64,000 bases of DNA from Rhizobium sp. CG5. Its GTDB lineage: Bacteria; Pseudomonadota; Alphaproteobacteria; Rhizobiales; Rhizobiaceae. Under the pieces are notes generated by a model. The model ran no database searches and was not told where the DNA came from. It was given only the letters and a program-made list of their open reading frames with translations. A program made the translations under genes and the position numbers. Every line of letters begins with the position of its first letter. The first letter of the stretch is position 1. The stretch is taken from the NCBI RefSeq assembly GCF_023701945.1, contig NZ_JABAEF010000005.1, positions 62,001 through 126,000 on the forward strand, in the 5' to 3' direction. Of the stretch, positions 20,011 through 29,605 are shown one piece after another.

Positions 20011-21366
20011 TCATGTCGACCCGCTCCCCCGGTCGAGGCTTTCCCGCAGAACGTCATGAGCCTTCTCGTCGAGTTCGAAATTCCACATGATGCCGATCGC
20101 CGCCAGTTTCGGCAGGATCGGCAGCCAGGCGTAGAGGACGACCAGCGTGCCGAGCGCCAGGGGGGATTGCGGGGTGCCCGGCGCGGTCACGAAGCCGGCG
20201 AGCCCGAGAATCGGAAAGACGATGCCGGCGGACAGCGCCAGTGCCAGCTTGGTGATGAAGCTCCAGGCGGCGAAATAGAGGCCGGAGCGCTGTTCGCCCG
20301 ATTGCAGCGTGTCCTGATCGATGACATCGGCCTGGATGGCTAGCGGCAGGGCCAGGTCGAAGCCGAGCAGCAGGCCTGTCACGGCGCAGATCGCAGCAAA
20401 AGCTGCCACATCCCCCTCTCCGACAAAGCCGGCGCTGGAAAAGATGACGGTGGTGACGATCATCGACAGGCACCAGGCGCGGTGTTTGCCGAGATAGCGG
20501 GCGGCCAAGACGGCCAGCGGCACGCCGAGCACGGCGCAGAAGAAATAGCCAAACAGCAGCGGCCCCTGCAGGCTGGCGGCGCCGATCCGCTCGCTGACGA
20601 AGAACAGGAAGAGCGAGGCCGGGATGGCATTGGCGAAACTGTTGAGCAGGAAGGCCGCAGCCAACCTGAGAAATGGCCGGTTGCGCGTCAGAAACCGGAC
20701 ACTCTCGCCAAGGGCCAACCGGCGGGTGGTGCGGTCACGGGGTTCGGCCACGAAGCGAACGGCGATCAACGCCGTCAGCGGCAGCAGGCCGACGATGGCC
20801 AGCGACAGAAAGGCCAGTCCGTGAAAGGCGCGGTCGTTGTCCAGTCCGACGACAAAGGGAAGCGTGATCGCCAGCAGCGTGCCGACCAGGGTTGCCCCTT
20901 CGCGAAAGCCCGACAGTCGGACACGATCCTGATAGCCCGTCGCCAGTTCCGCACCCCAGGCCGTATAGGGCAGCAGCGACCAGGTGGCACCCACCGACAG
21001 CAACGCACCCCATATCCCCAGATGAAGCAGGCCAGCGCCTTCCGGCGGCCAGAACAGCATAAAGGCGGACAGCGCCGTCAGGGGCACCGAGGCCAGGAAA
21101 AACATGCGCCGCCGTCCGAACCGCGAGCGAAAACGATCCGACAGCCAGCCGATCAGCGGATCGGTGACGGCGTCGAGGATGCGGATTGCCATCAGCACCG
21201 TACCGATTGCCGCCAAGGACAGGCCGAAGCGACCGGCATAGAAGGACGGCACGATGATGTACAAGGGCAAAGCGATGGCCGCCAGCGGGATGGCCGGAAG
21301 GGCATAGAGCGCATAAGAGGCGCTGGAGCGGTGCGGCGGGGTGCCGGTGTCATCGGAGTGGGTCAT
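20011..21366 (-). CDS. GPH-family MFS sugar/cation symporter
   Basis: A 451-aa inner-membrane transporter of the glycoside-pentoside-hexuronide:cation symporter type (MFS_2), with about 12 hydrophobic helices. The diagnostic segment near residues 60-80, DAVTDPLIGWLSDRFRSRFG, has the conserved Asp and the basic loop of this family. The substrate cannot be told from sequence; sugars or glycosides coupled to Na+ or H+ are typical. It converges on the unknown membrane-protein pair and has no obvious metabolic partner nearby. Confidence 0.9.
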   Translation of the reverse strand: MTHSDDTGTPPHRSSASYALYALPAIPLAAIALPLYIIVPSFYAGRFGLSLAAIGTVLMAIRILDAVTDPLIGWLSDRFRSRFGRRRMFFLASVPLTALSAFMLFWPPEGAGLLHLGIWGALLSVGATWSLLPYTAWGAELATGYQDRVRLSGFREGATLVGTLLAITLPFVVGLDNDRAFHGLAFLSLAIVGLLPLTALIAVRFVAEPRDRTTRRLALGESVRFLTRNRPFLRLAAAFLLNSFANAIPASLFLFFVSERIGAASLQGPLLFGYFFCAVLGVPLAVLAARYLGKHRAWCLSMIVTTVIFSSAGFVGEGDVAAFAAICAVTGLLLGFDLALPLAIQADVIDQDTLQSGEQRSGLYFAAWSFITKLALALSAGIVFPILGLAGFVTAPGTPQSPLALGTLVVLYAWLPILPKLAAIGIMWNFELDEKAHDVLRESLDRGSGST

Positions 21367-21414
21367 TTGATCTGTTACGCAGATCGGCGCGAACTGGATC
21401 GCGCCTCGCCGCCG

Positions 21415-21573
21415 TCAGGCCTTTCGCGTCGATTTCGAGTCGCTACGGCAGCGATCCGAGCAGAAGCGCACCTCGTGCCAGGTCTTTTCCCACTTCTTGC
21501 GCCAGGCAAACGGCCGGTTGCACTGGGCACAGGCCTTGCTCGGCAGGTCGCCTTTCCTGATCATCTTGGCCAT
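21415..21573 (-). CDS. DUF2256 domain mini-protein
   Basis: A 52-aa protein too short for a typical gene list. It begins MAKMIRKGDLPSKACAQC and contains the two CxxC/CxxxC-like pairs (CAQCNRPF and CSDRC) around a Trp-rich centre (FAWRKKWEKTWHEV). This is the hallmark of the DUF2256 family, often found next to photolyase/cryptochrome genes; no photolyase is visible in this window. The four cysteines probably bind zinc. It lies 9 bp before the next minus-strand gene's stop, and the two may be co-directional neighbours. Confidence 0.88.
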   Translation of the reverse strand: MAKMIRKGDLPSKACAQCNRPFAWRKKWEKTWHEVRFCSDRCRSDSKSTRKA

Positions 21574-21582
21574 CGGCTTTGG

Positions 21583-22710
21583 CTACCAAAGCCTCGACAG
21601 CGGCCGCAGCACAAGGCCGGTGGTCGCCGCGCCAAATCCCAGCCGGCGTCCCAGCAGGCGCAGCATCAGCCGGGCCGGCAGCTTGATGGCGATCCACAGG
21701 AGCGTCAGGGCCAGCGAGGCCACGGCCGCGGCAAAGGCATAGAGCCCATAGCCGGCTTTCAGCACCGTCTTGCCGAGAAATTTCAGCACGGCGGACGATT
21801 CGGCTCCGAAATGGCGGGTAACGCGCTGCAGTTTGCGCAGATCTTTCGGGCCGTCGGCAATCGACAGGGCCGCAACGGAAGCCCGTGCGCCGCCGCGCTT
21901 GCCGATATCGCCCAGCACCTCGGCATCGTCCAGCAGGGTGCGGGCGGCGGTCTTGTCGAGCGACTTGGCGGCCGCACTCCTGACCTTGCCGAGGCCTGTT
22001 ACCCCCTCGTCGGCCACCGCCGTCAATTCGCGGCGCAGCACCTTCATGTCGACGACGCGGGTTGCGGTTTTGGTGAGGTACGTGGTCAGCGGCCGCGACA
22101 GTTTTCGGGCTCGATAGGCGTTCTTCAGCAGCGACAGGCCGGCATCCGGCAGGGCGCCGGCACCGGCCGTGCCATAGGCCGCCGCCGTCAGCCCGAGGCC
22201 GGCCGCCGACAGGCCGAGCAGCAAGGGATCGTAATCGCGCCCGGCCATGTAGGCCACGCCCTGGACGGAGAAATCCCGGAGATCGCCGACGCCGACCAGA
22301 TCGCTGGCAACCGAGCCGGCAATCTCCTCGCCGCTGTCGAAGGAGCCGAAGATGAAACCGCGCGCCGCGCGGCTGCTCGACACGAAGGCGCGGGTGGCAA
22401 AACCGGGCACGGCCCTTTCCCGCAGATCGGGCGGCAGGTCATGGCCGTAGCGGGTGGCAAGCGTCACGAGATCCTCGGCATAACCATAGTCCTCCGCCGC
22501 GATCGCCGCCTCGATTTCCGCGACAAATCGATCGGAGCCGGCCATGTAGAGCCGGTATTCGGCGAGGTGCACCGGATCGACCAAGCCAAAGGCAATGCCG
22601 GTGCGATAGAGCGCCAGCCCCTGCTCACCGAGCAGCCAGACGGAAGCCAGCAGCGACAGCCACCGCACTATCCGCCAAACTTTCCACAGGGTCGCTTTCA
22701 GCAACACCAT
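21583..22710 (-). CDS. Conserved hypothetical membrane protein
   Basis: A 375-aa protein starting MVLLKATLWKVWR. One hydrophobic segment follows the N-terminus (residues about 14-32), there are Ala/Gly-rich segments in the middle (LLGLSAAGLGLTAAAYGTAGAG), and there is a strong C-terminal hydrophobic helix (residues about 325-350). The remainder is Arg/Lys/Asp-rich. I recognise no domain. The open frame extends far upstream, antisense to the aldo/keto reductase gene, but that part is a shadow. The start at 22710 is preferred because it places the membrane anchor at the N-terminus. It is divergent from the reductase. Confidence 0.75.
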   Translation of the reverse strand: MVLLKATLWKVWRIVRWLSLLASVWLLGEQGLALYRTGIAFGLVDPVHLAEYRLYMAGSDRFVAEIEAAIAAEDYGYAEDLVTLATRYGHDLPPDLRERAVPGFATRAFVSSSRAARGFIFGSFDSGEEIAGSVASDLVGVGDLRDFSVQGVAYMAGRDYDPLLLGLSAAGLGLTAAAYGTAGAGALPDAGLSLLKNAYRARKLSRPLTTYLTKTATRVVDMKVLRRELTAVADEGVTGLGKVRSAAAKSLDKTAARTLLDDAEVLGDIGKRGGARASVAALSIADGPKDLRKLQRVTRHFGAESSAVLKFLGKTVLKAGYGLYAFAAAVASLALTLLWIAIKLPARLMLRLLGRRLGFGAATTGLVLRPLSRLW

Positions 22711-22902
22711 TGGAAACTCCCCGGTCGGATGGAGAAAATCTGATGCAAAGGCGCTCGCACGGTTGGCCTGTTTCAACGTGATGCCCTGGATATCATGGCT
22801 TCCGGGCTTTTCGATGACGTTTCCGGCCCGCCGCCCTTGACCTTGCCGCTTGCGACCGCAGTTGTTACCAGCAACCGCACGGAATGATGCAAGGGAGACA
22901 AA

Positions 22903-23889
22903 ATGCGACAGCATGGTTTTGGAAAGACCGGATTTACCGTCAGCGATATCGGTTTCGGCGCCTGGCAGATCGGCGGCTCGTGGGGCGATGTCTCGGAGGC
23001 CGACGGTCGCGCCGCGCTCCATGCAGCGCTGGATGCCGGCATGAGTTTTGTCGACACGGCCGATGTCTATGGCGACGGCCGCTCGGAAAAGATCGTTGCC
23101 GATGTCCTGAAATCCCGCAGCGGTGCCCGGCCGATGGTCGCCACCAAGGCCGGCCGGCGGCTGAGCCCGCATGTGGCGGAGGGCTATACCAAGGCCAATC
23201 TCGAAGGTTTCATCGATCGCAGCCTTGCCAATCTCGGTGTCGAAACGCTGGATCTCGTGCAACTGCATTGCCCGCCGACCGAGGTGTTCTATCGCCCCGA
23301 GGTGTTCGGCGCATTGGACGATCTCACAAAGGCCGGCAAGATCCGCCATTACGGGGTCAGCGTCGAAAAGGTCGAGGAAGCGCTGAAGGCGATCGAATAT
23401 CCGGGCGTCGTCAGCGTGCAGATCATCTTCAACCTGCTTCGCCAGCGCCCGTCCGGTCTGTTTTTCCAGGAAGCCAAACGCAAAAATGTCGCCGTGATTG
23501 CCCGCGTGCCGCTGGCGAGCGGCCTTTTGTCCGGCAAGATCAGCCGCGAGACGGTGTTTGCCACGGACGACCACCGCAGTTTCAACCGCCATGGCGAGGC
23601 CTTCGATGTCGGCGAAACCTTTGCCGGCGTGCCGTTCGAGACCGGCCTTGAGGCCGTTGAAGAGATTCGCAAGCTGGTGCCGCAGGGCGGCTCCATGGCG
23701 GCGTTGGCGCTGCGCTTTATCCTGATGCACGATGCCGTGACCGTCGTCATCCCCGGCGCCCGCAATGCCGCCCAGGCCAAGGCCAATGCGCAAGCCTCGG
23801 ATCTGGCGGCGCTCTCTGCCGAGGTGATGGCAGCGGCCCACGACACCTACGAGCGGCTGATCGCACCGCATGTGCATCAGCGCTGGTAG
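22903..23889 (+). CDS. Aldo/keto reductase
   Basis: A 328-aa NAD(P)H-dependent oxidoreductase with a TIM-barrel fold. The catalytic tetrad is recognisable: Asp and Tyr in DTADVYGDGRSE, Lys in VATKAGRR, and His in LVQLHCPP. The C-terminal cofactor segment VVIPGARNAAQAKAN is also present. The substrate is unknown; this subfamily resembles general aldehyde and sugar reductases. An AGGGAGA ribosome site precedes the ATG. It is transcribed alone, divergent from the hypothetical membrane protein. Confidence 0.92.
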   Translation: MRQHGFGKTGFTVSDIGFGAWQIGGSWGDVSEADGRAALHAALDAGMSFVDTADVYGDGRSEKIVADVLKSRSGARPMVATKAGRRLSPHVAEGYTKANLEGFIDRSLANLGVETLDLVQLHCPPTEVFYRPEVFGALDDLTKAGKIRHYGVSVEKVEEALKAIEYPGVVSVQIIFNLLRQRPSGLFFQEAKRKNVAVIARVPLASGLLSGKISRETVFATDDHRSFNRHGEAFDVGETFAGVPFETGLEAVEEIRKLVPQGGSMAALALRFILMHDAVTVVIPGARNAAQAKANAQASDLAALSAEVMAAAHDTYERLIAPHVHQRW

Positions 23890-24121
23890 GGTTTGCGGGA
23901 GAGTGGCTGCCTGACGTTTGCAGGCGGCATCTCTTGCTTTACCCCATACCGTGCGTGACGGGGCGCAGAACACGTCAGGCGCTTCGACATGCGGTACCAT
24001 GCCCAATCCATAAGCACCCAACAAGAACACCCAAAATTTGATCATACGCCCCGTTGCGACCGGGCTCCGGCTGAACTAGCCTCGCTGACACGATCCCCGC
24101 CAGCCAGGAGCCAGACCGTCC

Positions 24122-25117
24122 ATGAGCGCCCTCTTGCAAGCCCGTTCCGTCGAGACGGCCGCCCTGCCGGTGATCGACATTTCCGGTCTTTCGTCGTCCA
24201 GCCCTGAGACGCGCGCCGAGGTCGGTGCCGCCCTGCGCCAGGCGTGCCTCGACAAGGGGTTCTTCTACTGCGCCGGGCATGGCATCCCTGAGGGGCTGAT
24301 CGATGCGGCCTTTGCCGAGACCCGGGCCTTCTTCGACCGGCCGATCGACGAGAAGCTCGCCGTCGACAAGGTGCAGTCCTTCTGCAATCGCGGCTACGAG
24401 CATCTGCGCGGCCAGACGCTGGAGCCGGGTGCGCCGGCCGATCTGAAGGAAGGTTTTTACATCGGCCCCGAACTCGGCCCCGACGACCCGCGCGTGATGG
24501 CGCGCCGCTTCAACCGCGGACCGAACCAGTGGCCGACGGACCAGCCGGGCTTCCGGCCGACCATGATGGCCTATTTCGCGGCTTTGACCGATCTCGGCGA
24601 GCGGCTGATGCGCGGCATGGCGCTGTCGCTCGGCCTGCCGGAGACCCATTTCGACGCCTATTGCCGCGAACCGCTCGGCACGCTCCGGCTCCTGCATTAT
24701 CCGCCGCAGCCGAGCGATGCCGCGCCCAACGAAAAGGGGGCCGGCGCCCATACGGATTTCGGCGGGCTGACGCTCCTGGTGCAGGACGATGTCGGCGGCT
24801 TGCAGGTATTCGATGCCGATGGTGGCAGCTGGATCCATGCCGAGCCGATCCCCGGCACCTTCATCGTCAATCTCGGCGACATGATCGCCCGCTGGACCAA
24901 CGAGCGCTACCGCTCGACGCTGCACCGGGTCGTCAACGACAGCGGCCGGGAGCGCTATTCGATCCCGTTCTTCTATGTCGGCAATCCCGACCATGTGGTC
25001 GAATGCCTGCCGAACTGCCTTGCCCCCGGCGAACAGCCGAAATTTCCGCCGATCACCGTCGAGGATCATCTGAAGGCCATGTACCAGCGCTCCTACGCGC
25101 CGGCCGCCAAGGGATGA
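24122..25117 (+). CDS. 2-oxoglutarate/Fe(II)-dependent oxygenase, isopenicillin N synthase family
   Basis: A 331-aa enzyme with the DIOX_N domain at about residues 15-130 and the 2OG-Fe(II) jelly-roll at about 175-280. The iron triad is HTD (AGAHTDFGGLTLL) and the distal His in STLHRVVND, and the 2-oxoglutarate arginine follows in RERYSIPFF. The substrate is not predictable. It is the first gene of a tight pair: its TGA overlaps the ATG of an alpha/beta hydrolase gene. An AGGAG ribosome site lies about 10 bases upstream. Confidence 0.92.
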   Translation: MSALLQARSVETAALPVIDISGLSSSSPETRAEVGAALRQACLDKGFFYCAGHGIPEGLIDAAFAETRAFFDRPIDEKLAVDKVQSFCNRGYEHLRGQTLEPGAPADLKEGFYIGPELGPDDPRVMARRFNRGPNQWPTDQPGFRPTMMAYFAALTDLGERLMRGMALSLGLPETHFDAYCREPLGTLRLLHYPPQPSDAAPNEKGAGAHTDFGGLTLLVQDDVGGLQVFDADGGSWIHAEPIPGTFIVNLGDMIARWTNERYRSTLHRVVNDSGRERYSIPFFYVGNPDHVVECLPNCLAPGEQPKFPPITVEDHLKAMYQRSYAPAAKG

Positions 25118-25866
25118 GCCAAGCCCCCCTGCCCGTGCTGCTGATTCACGGCGCCTGGCAGGGCGCCTGGGTCTGGGAGGATTTTTCGCCGCTGCTGGCC
25201 GATGCCGGCTTTCGGCCTGTTGCCATCGACCTGCCCGGCAACGGCACCGACGACACGCCGGCGGAAAAGGTCACGCTCGCGCTATATGTGGAATATCTGA
25301 GAACCATCGTCGAGGCTCTCGGCGGGCCGGTGGCGGTGATCGCCCATTCCGGCGGCGGAGTGGCGGCCTCTGCCCTGGCCGAGGCGGTGCCGCAAGCGAT
25401 CCGCGGCCTTGTCTATGTGGCCGGCATGATGCTGCCGTCGGGCATGGGGTTTGGCCAGTTGGTGCGCGAGGCGCTGACCGAGCACCCGGAGGCGGCCGGC
25501 ATCTCCCCGCATCTGATCTGGTCTGCCGACCGGCTGACCAGCAGCGTAGCGGCGGACGCCGCGATCCGGCACTTCCTGAACGACCTGCCACGGGATGTGG
25601 CAGCGCGCGCCGCAGCCCGCCTGACGCCGCAGCCGGAAGGCGGCAGGGCAACCGCACCGCATCTGACACAGGACCGCTTCGGCAGCGTCCCCAGGCTCTA
25701 TGTCGAGGCGACGGAGGACCAGTCGGTGTTTCTCTACCTGCAACGCCGCATGCAGCAGCTGGTGCCAGGTGCGGCCGTCGCCACTCTTGCCACCGGCCAC
25801 GCACCGCATGTCTCGGCGCCTAAGGCCCTCGCCGAACCGGTGATCGCCTTCCTGCGCGGGCTTTGA
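25114..25866 (+). CDS. Alpha/beta hydrolase (salicylate-esterase-like)
   Basis: A 250-aa hydrolase. The oxyanion segment is HGAWQGAWVWEDF, the nucleophile serine lies in IAHSGGG near residue 74, the acid is likely in VEATEDQSV, and the catalytic His is in TGHAPHVSAP. The HGAWxGAW start is typical of the plant-esterase-like branch of the family. The ATG overlaps the oxygenase stop (ATGA), so the two are translated together and may act on the same metabolite: oxygenation and then ester or amide hydrolysis, an inference. Confidence 0.88.
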   Translation: MSQAPLPVLLIHGAWQGAWVWEDFSPLLADAGFRPVAIDLPGNGTDDTPAEKVTLALYVEYLRTIVEALGGPVAVIAHSGGGVAASALAEAVPQAIRGLVYVAGMMLPSGMGFGQLVREALTEHPEAAGISPHLIWSADRLTSSVAADAAIRHFLNDLPRDVAARAAARLTPQPEGGRATAPHLTQDRFGSVPRLYVEATEDQSVFLYLQRRMQQLVPGAAVATLATGHAPHVSAPKALAEPVIAFLRGL

Positions 25867-25888
25867 TGCGGTTTGCGCTCGATCGCAT

Positions 25889-25941
25889 CCTTGGGCCTTG
25901 GGCCTTGGACCTTGGGCCTTGGGCCTTGGGCCTTGGGCCTT
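25889..25941. repeat. 7-bp tandem repeat (CCTTGGG)n
   Basis: Seven full 7-bp units of CCTTGGG plus a partial eighth lie head to tail; the third unit has one change (CCTTGGA). It starts 22 bp after the alpha/beta hydrolase stop. The unit is short enough to vary by slippage. No coding role is apparent. Confidence 0.95.
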
Positions 25942-26119
25942 GCCCCTCACCCCTGAGCAACTTGTTGCTCCGACCTCTCCCCGCCGAGCGGGGAGAGGGG
26001 ACGTGCCCGGCTCGAAGCGCGAGAGGGATGGAGACGGTTCGGCATCCGTCCTTCTCGCCGCTTGCGGGGAGAAGGTGCCGGCAGGTCAGGCGCAACTCGT
26101 TGCGCCGGGGATGAGGGGC
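25942..26119. repeat. Palindromic intergenic repeat (RIME-like)
   Basis: The segment is bounded by GCCCCTCA and its reverse complement TGAGGGGC and contains nested inverted repeats: GAGCAAC/GTTGCTC at 25955-25970, CTCTCCCCGC/GCGGGGAGAG at about 25976-25998, and GCGCAA/TTGCGC near the right end. This mosaic of palindromes between genes resembles the rhizobial intergenic mosaic elements. The family name is recalled from general features, not searched. With the tandem repeat it fills the 387-bp gap before the next gene; the remaining 134 bp show nothing. Confidence 0.6.
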
Positions 26120-26253
26120 CACGAAAACTCACAAAAGAAGAGCCGATCTCACGGACATTCCATGGCTTCCCTTCCCAAATGCCAGAAGGCCGGGCGATCG
26201 CGCGCCCGGCCTTCCGCTTGCAGTCGTCTTGGGAGGACGAAGACTTAGGAGAC

Positions 26254-28449
26254 TTAGTTGGTGCCCTTCAGGTCGACCGGGAAGAACAGCGTCTCGCCGG
26301 AGGAGTCGTCCACGCCGTCATTGTCGGTCACGGCAAAGGCCTTGCCGCTCGCGTCGAAGGTGAAGCCTTCCAGCTTGTCGACGACGTAGCCGTTGGTCAC
26401 CTTCAGGTCCGGGATGAAGTCATGGAATTCTTCCTTGGCCACCAGCGGCAGCTTGTCGCCGAGCTTGGCCGGCTTCAGGTCGGCAATGGCAACGCGGTAG
26501 AGCTTCTTCAGCTTGGCATTGTCGCCGACCTGGTTGTCACGCTCGACGATATAGACGTGATCGCCGTGGGCGGTGATTTCCGACAGGCCGACCCAGCCGG
26601 CTTCGGTCTTGTCGAGCGGGTAGCTGACAGCGCCCCATTCCTTGGCCTTGATGTTGTAGGAGACGAGCTTGACGGTGCCCTTGTCGTCATCCTTCCATTC
26701 GCGCTGCATGGCCATCCACAGCGTCGCGTCGTCGCCCTTGCCGATCAGCGTCACGCCTTCGAAGCCGAAGCGGGTCTGGCCGGCCAGCAGCTCGACCGGA
26801 AGACCGATCTCGGTCTTGATCTCGCCCTTGGCGTCAACATTGTAGAGGCCGTGGCCGGTGAGCTTGGCAGCATCGCCTTCGGAGGCCAGCCAGAAGCCGC
26901 CCTTGCCGTCCAGCGTCACGCCTTCGATGTCGAGCTTCTGGGCCGGCTGACCGGCTCGGGTGATCGGCAGGGCCGCCGTGATGACGGCCGGCGACTGGTT
27001 GGCGTCGACGGTGAAAATGGTCGGCTGCATGCTGTAGAAGCTGTCATTGACGGCATAGAGCTGGCCAGCCTTCTCGGCATCGCCGACCAGACCGGACAGG
27101 GCACCCCAGCCGATCGGCGCGCCATCGACGAGAGCGGACTGGATCATCGGATAGGCGGCTTTGCCTTCGCCAAGCTCATAGAGCATGACATGGGAGCGCG
27201 GGCCGCCGTCTTCGCCGAGATCGACTTCGTTGGCGGTGACCAGCAGGTTGCGGGCCGGAATGGCCACAGCGCCTTCCGGCGAAACGCCCGACGGCAGGAT
27301 CTGCACGAGTTCCGGCTCGGCGCCGGTGTCCTTGTAGACGCCGACCACCGAGGCGCGCTCGGCCAGCACGAAGAAATACTTCTGGCCGCCGAAGGTGGCT
27401 GCTTCCAGGCCTTCGAGCTCGACACCCTTGGACTTGGCGCGCTTGTCGGGGAAATGGCCGATCTGGGCGATCGCCAGTTCCAGCGAAGGGCCGGATTCGT
27501 AGGCGACCTTGCCCGTCTTGTCGAAAATGGTGAAGCTGCGCGAACCGCCTTCGTAATCGCCTTCATTGGCCACCACGAGACGGTTGTCGTCCAGCCACTT
27601 CACAGCGTCGGGCTCGCGCTTGACGCCTTCCTTCTTGCCGTTGAACTTGAGGGCGCCATCGGACTTGGTGTCAATGCTGGCGAGGTCAACCGTCCCGGCC
27701 GAGAAATGAGTCTTCACCGTGGCGGTCTTGCCGTCGATGATGACGATCTCGTTGTTTTCCTGCAGCGTGAGCGCAATCTCGCCGAGGCTGTTGATGGAGA
27801 CGAATTCCGGCTCCGGATCGTCGCCGGCAATCTCGGCCAGGCCGGTCATGGCGACATGCTTGATGCTGGCGCAATCGACGGTGCCGTCCTTCAGCGAGAC
27901 GATGACGAGGTCACCGGCCGGCATCTGCGGAATCTTGCCTTCGTTGACCTCTTCGTCACGCTCGTTCTCGATGGCGATGACGGCAAAGCTCTTGTCCGGC
28001 GAGATGGCAACCGAATCCGGCTGCCCGCCGAGATCGCAAGTCGAGTCGATCTTCTTGGTGGCGATGTCGACGACTGCCAGGCGGCCGGACGGCTTGGCCT
28101 TGCTCTCGGAGGTGTTGACGGCGACCAGTACCTTGCTGCCGATGGCGGCAACCGAGGTTGGCTCGCCGTCCATCATCAGCGCACCAGCGGCCTTCGGAGC
28201 CTTGGCGTCTTTAATGTCGACGAAACCGATCGCACCGAGCGGGCTGTCGGAATAGACCAGCGTCATGCCGTCTTCCGATGCGGTGACGATTTCCGCCGAG
28301 GTGGTGGACAGCTTGTCCTTGTCGGCCGGCAGATTGGTGGCGACCGGGAAGGATGCGATGCGGTTGAAGACCTGCTCGGCGCTGGCCGGTACGGCGACCG
28401 AGGCCAGCAGGGCAGCCGTGAATGCGGCGCGGGAAAGATTAAAAGCCAT
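26254..28449 (-). CDS. Secreted esterase-like activity of phytase family protein
   Basis: A 731-aa exported protein with a signal peptide (MAFNLSRAAFTAALLASVAVPASA). The N-terminal half reads as a WD40/YVTN-like beta-propeller (repeats such as GQPDSVAISPDKSFAVIAIEN). The C-terminal half matches the phytase-like esterase domain: GFEGVTL, KLDIEGVTLDGKGGFWLASEGD and YVVDKLEGFTFD. The product is acidic and presumably periplasmic. An AGGAGG ribosome site supports the start at 28449; an earlier in-frame ATG would spoil the signal peptide. The substrate is unknown. It is a single-gene unit. Confidence 0.85.
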   Translation of the reverse strand: MAFNLSRAAFTAALLASVAVPASAEQVFNRIASFPVATNLPADKDKLSTTSAEIVTASEDGMTLVYSDSPLGAIGFVDIKDAKAPKAAGALMMDGEPTSVAAIGSKVLVAVNTSESKAKPSGRLAVVDIATKKIDSTCDLGGQPDSVAISPDKSFAVIAIENERDEEVNEGKIPQMPAGDLVIVSLKDGTVDCASIKHVAMTGLAEIAGDDPEPEFVSINSLGEIALTLQENNEIVIIDGKTATVKTHFSAGTVDLASIDTKSDGALKFNGKKEGVKREPDAVKWLDDNRLVVANEGDYEGGSRSFTIFDKTGKVAYESGPSLELAIAQIGHFPDKRAKSKGVELEGLEAATFGGQKYFFVLAERASVVGVYKDTGAEPELVQILPSGVSPEGAVAIPARNLLVTANEVDLGEDGGPRSHVMLYELGEGKAAYPMIQSALVDGAPIGWGALSGLVGDAEKAGQLYAVNDSFYSMQPTIFTVDANQSPAVITAALPITRAGQPAQKLDIEGVTLDGKGGFWLASEGDAAKLTGHGLYNVDAKGEIKTEIGLPVELLAGQTRFGFEGVTLIGKGDDATLWMAMQREWKDDDKGTVKLVSYNIKAKEWGAVSYPLDKTEAGWVGLSEITAHGDHVYIVERDNQVGDNAKLKKLYRVAIADLKPAKLGDKLPLVAKEEFHDFIPDLKVTNGYVVDKLEGFTFDASGKAFAVTDNDGVDDSSGETLFFPVDLKGTN

Positions 28450-28560
28450 GGGGGAAACCTCCTGTTTCCATGAGAAACCAACAGGAGGCTTTTGCGTCAT
28501 GTGGATGACAGGCACATGACAGTTGTTCCGTTTTATCGAGTTCGTGGCGCGGGCCGCCGA

Positions 28561-29466
28561 TCAGGCCGGCGCCGTCTGTCGTTCCTTGCGCAATTCACTG
28601 CTCATCAGGAACAGCGATGCGCCCAGAATGAGCAGCGCACCGAGCCATAGCAGCCCGGCCGGCGCGTAGCCGAACACCAGCCAGCCGGCCAGAACATTGA
28701 GCGGCAGCTTCAGGTCGTCGAAGGGCTGCACATAGGCGGCGTCGGCGGCATTATAGGCAAGCGTCAGCAGATATTGGCCAGCGACCGTCAGAAGACCGGC
28801 CGCCAGCAGCAGCCAGAGGGCGGCGCCGGTGGGCACCACGAAGCCGGCGGCAAGCGCCAGGCCGCCATTGATCGGCGTCAGCAGGACCAGCAACCAGACC
28901 GTAATGGTCTCCGGCCGCTCATAGGCCGTGAGGTTCTTCATCAACAGGGATGACGCACCCCACAGCAGAGCCGAGAGCACCGGCAGCAGAGCAGCGGTGG
29001 TAAAGTCGTCCGACCACGGCTGGAGGATGATCATGGCGCCGAGGAAACCGACCGCCGTTGCCGCCCATCGCCGCCATCCGACCGCTTCGCCCAGAAACAG
29101 CCGGGCGCCGAGAATGATGAAAAACGGAGAGGTCATGACCAGCGCGATCGCCTGCCAGATCGGCACCGAGGCCAGGCCCATGATCCAGGCCTGTACGCCA
29201 AAGGCCGCCAGCGCCACGCGCACGATATGCCGGCCGGGAAAGCGGGTGCGCATGGCCGACCATCCGAGCCTCCATAGCAGTGGCAGCGACAGGACCAGCG
29301 CGAAGCCATATTGCCAGAAGGCCATCGAGGCGGCCGGAAAGGCGAGCGTCATGGCGAGCCATTGGGTGACGACGTTGAGGACTGCAAAGGCGATGCCCGC
29401 CAGCACCATAAAGGATGCTCCGGCAAAGGCGCGCGACCGCTTGAACGATCGGGAAGTCTGATTCAT
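28561..29466 (-). CDS. DMT-superfamily EamA transporter
   Basis: A 301-aa membrane protein with ten hydrophobic helices arranged as two EamA repeats (about residues 15-145 and 155-290). This is the drug/metabolite transporter fold used for exporting amino acids or other small solutes. The repeat signatures VLAGIAFAVLNVVTQW and LLPVLSALLWGASSLLMKNL begin the two halves. The start at MNQTSRSF is chosen because it leaves a short cytoplasmic N-terminus; the open frame continues upstream without a plausible start. The substrate is unknown. Confidence 0.9.
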   Translation of the reverse strand: MNQTSRSFKRSRAFAGASFMVLAGIAFAVLNVVTQWLAMTLAFPAASMAFWQYGFALVLSLPLLWRLGWSAMRTRFPGRHIVRVALAAFGVQAWIMGLASVPIWQAIALVMTSPFFIILGARLFLGEAVGWRRWAATAVGFLGAMIILQPWSDDFTTAALLPVLSALLWGASSLLMKNLTAYERPETITVWLLVLLTPINGGLALAAGFVVPTGAALWLLLAAGLLTVAGQYLLTLAYNAADAAYVQPFDDLKLPLNVLAGWLVFGYAPAGLLWLGALLILGASLFLMSSELRKERQTAPA

Positions 29467-29605
29467 GTCTTCGTTTCCTCGACAAAGGACCAACACGAAC
29501 CAGGACGCATGAGAGCAGCGGGAAACCAATGCTGGCGGATGCGCCATGCCCCGCAGGTCCGGCCCTGTCTCGATAATCCAACCGCTGCGGAACAAGCAAG
29601 CGGGT

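Noticed and set aside
21583-24045. One very long minus-strand frame covering the hypothetical membrane protein and the reductase region
   Set aside because: The upstream two-thirds is antisense to a clear aldo/keto reductase gene and lacks protein-like features; only the part from 22710 downward is kept.
26062-28473. An 803-codon plus-strand open frame
   Set aside because: It is antisense to the secreted esterase-like gene, which has a signal peptide, a ribosome site and domain motifs; the other strand shows only biased composition.
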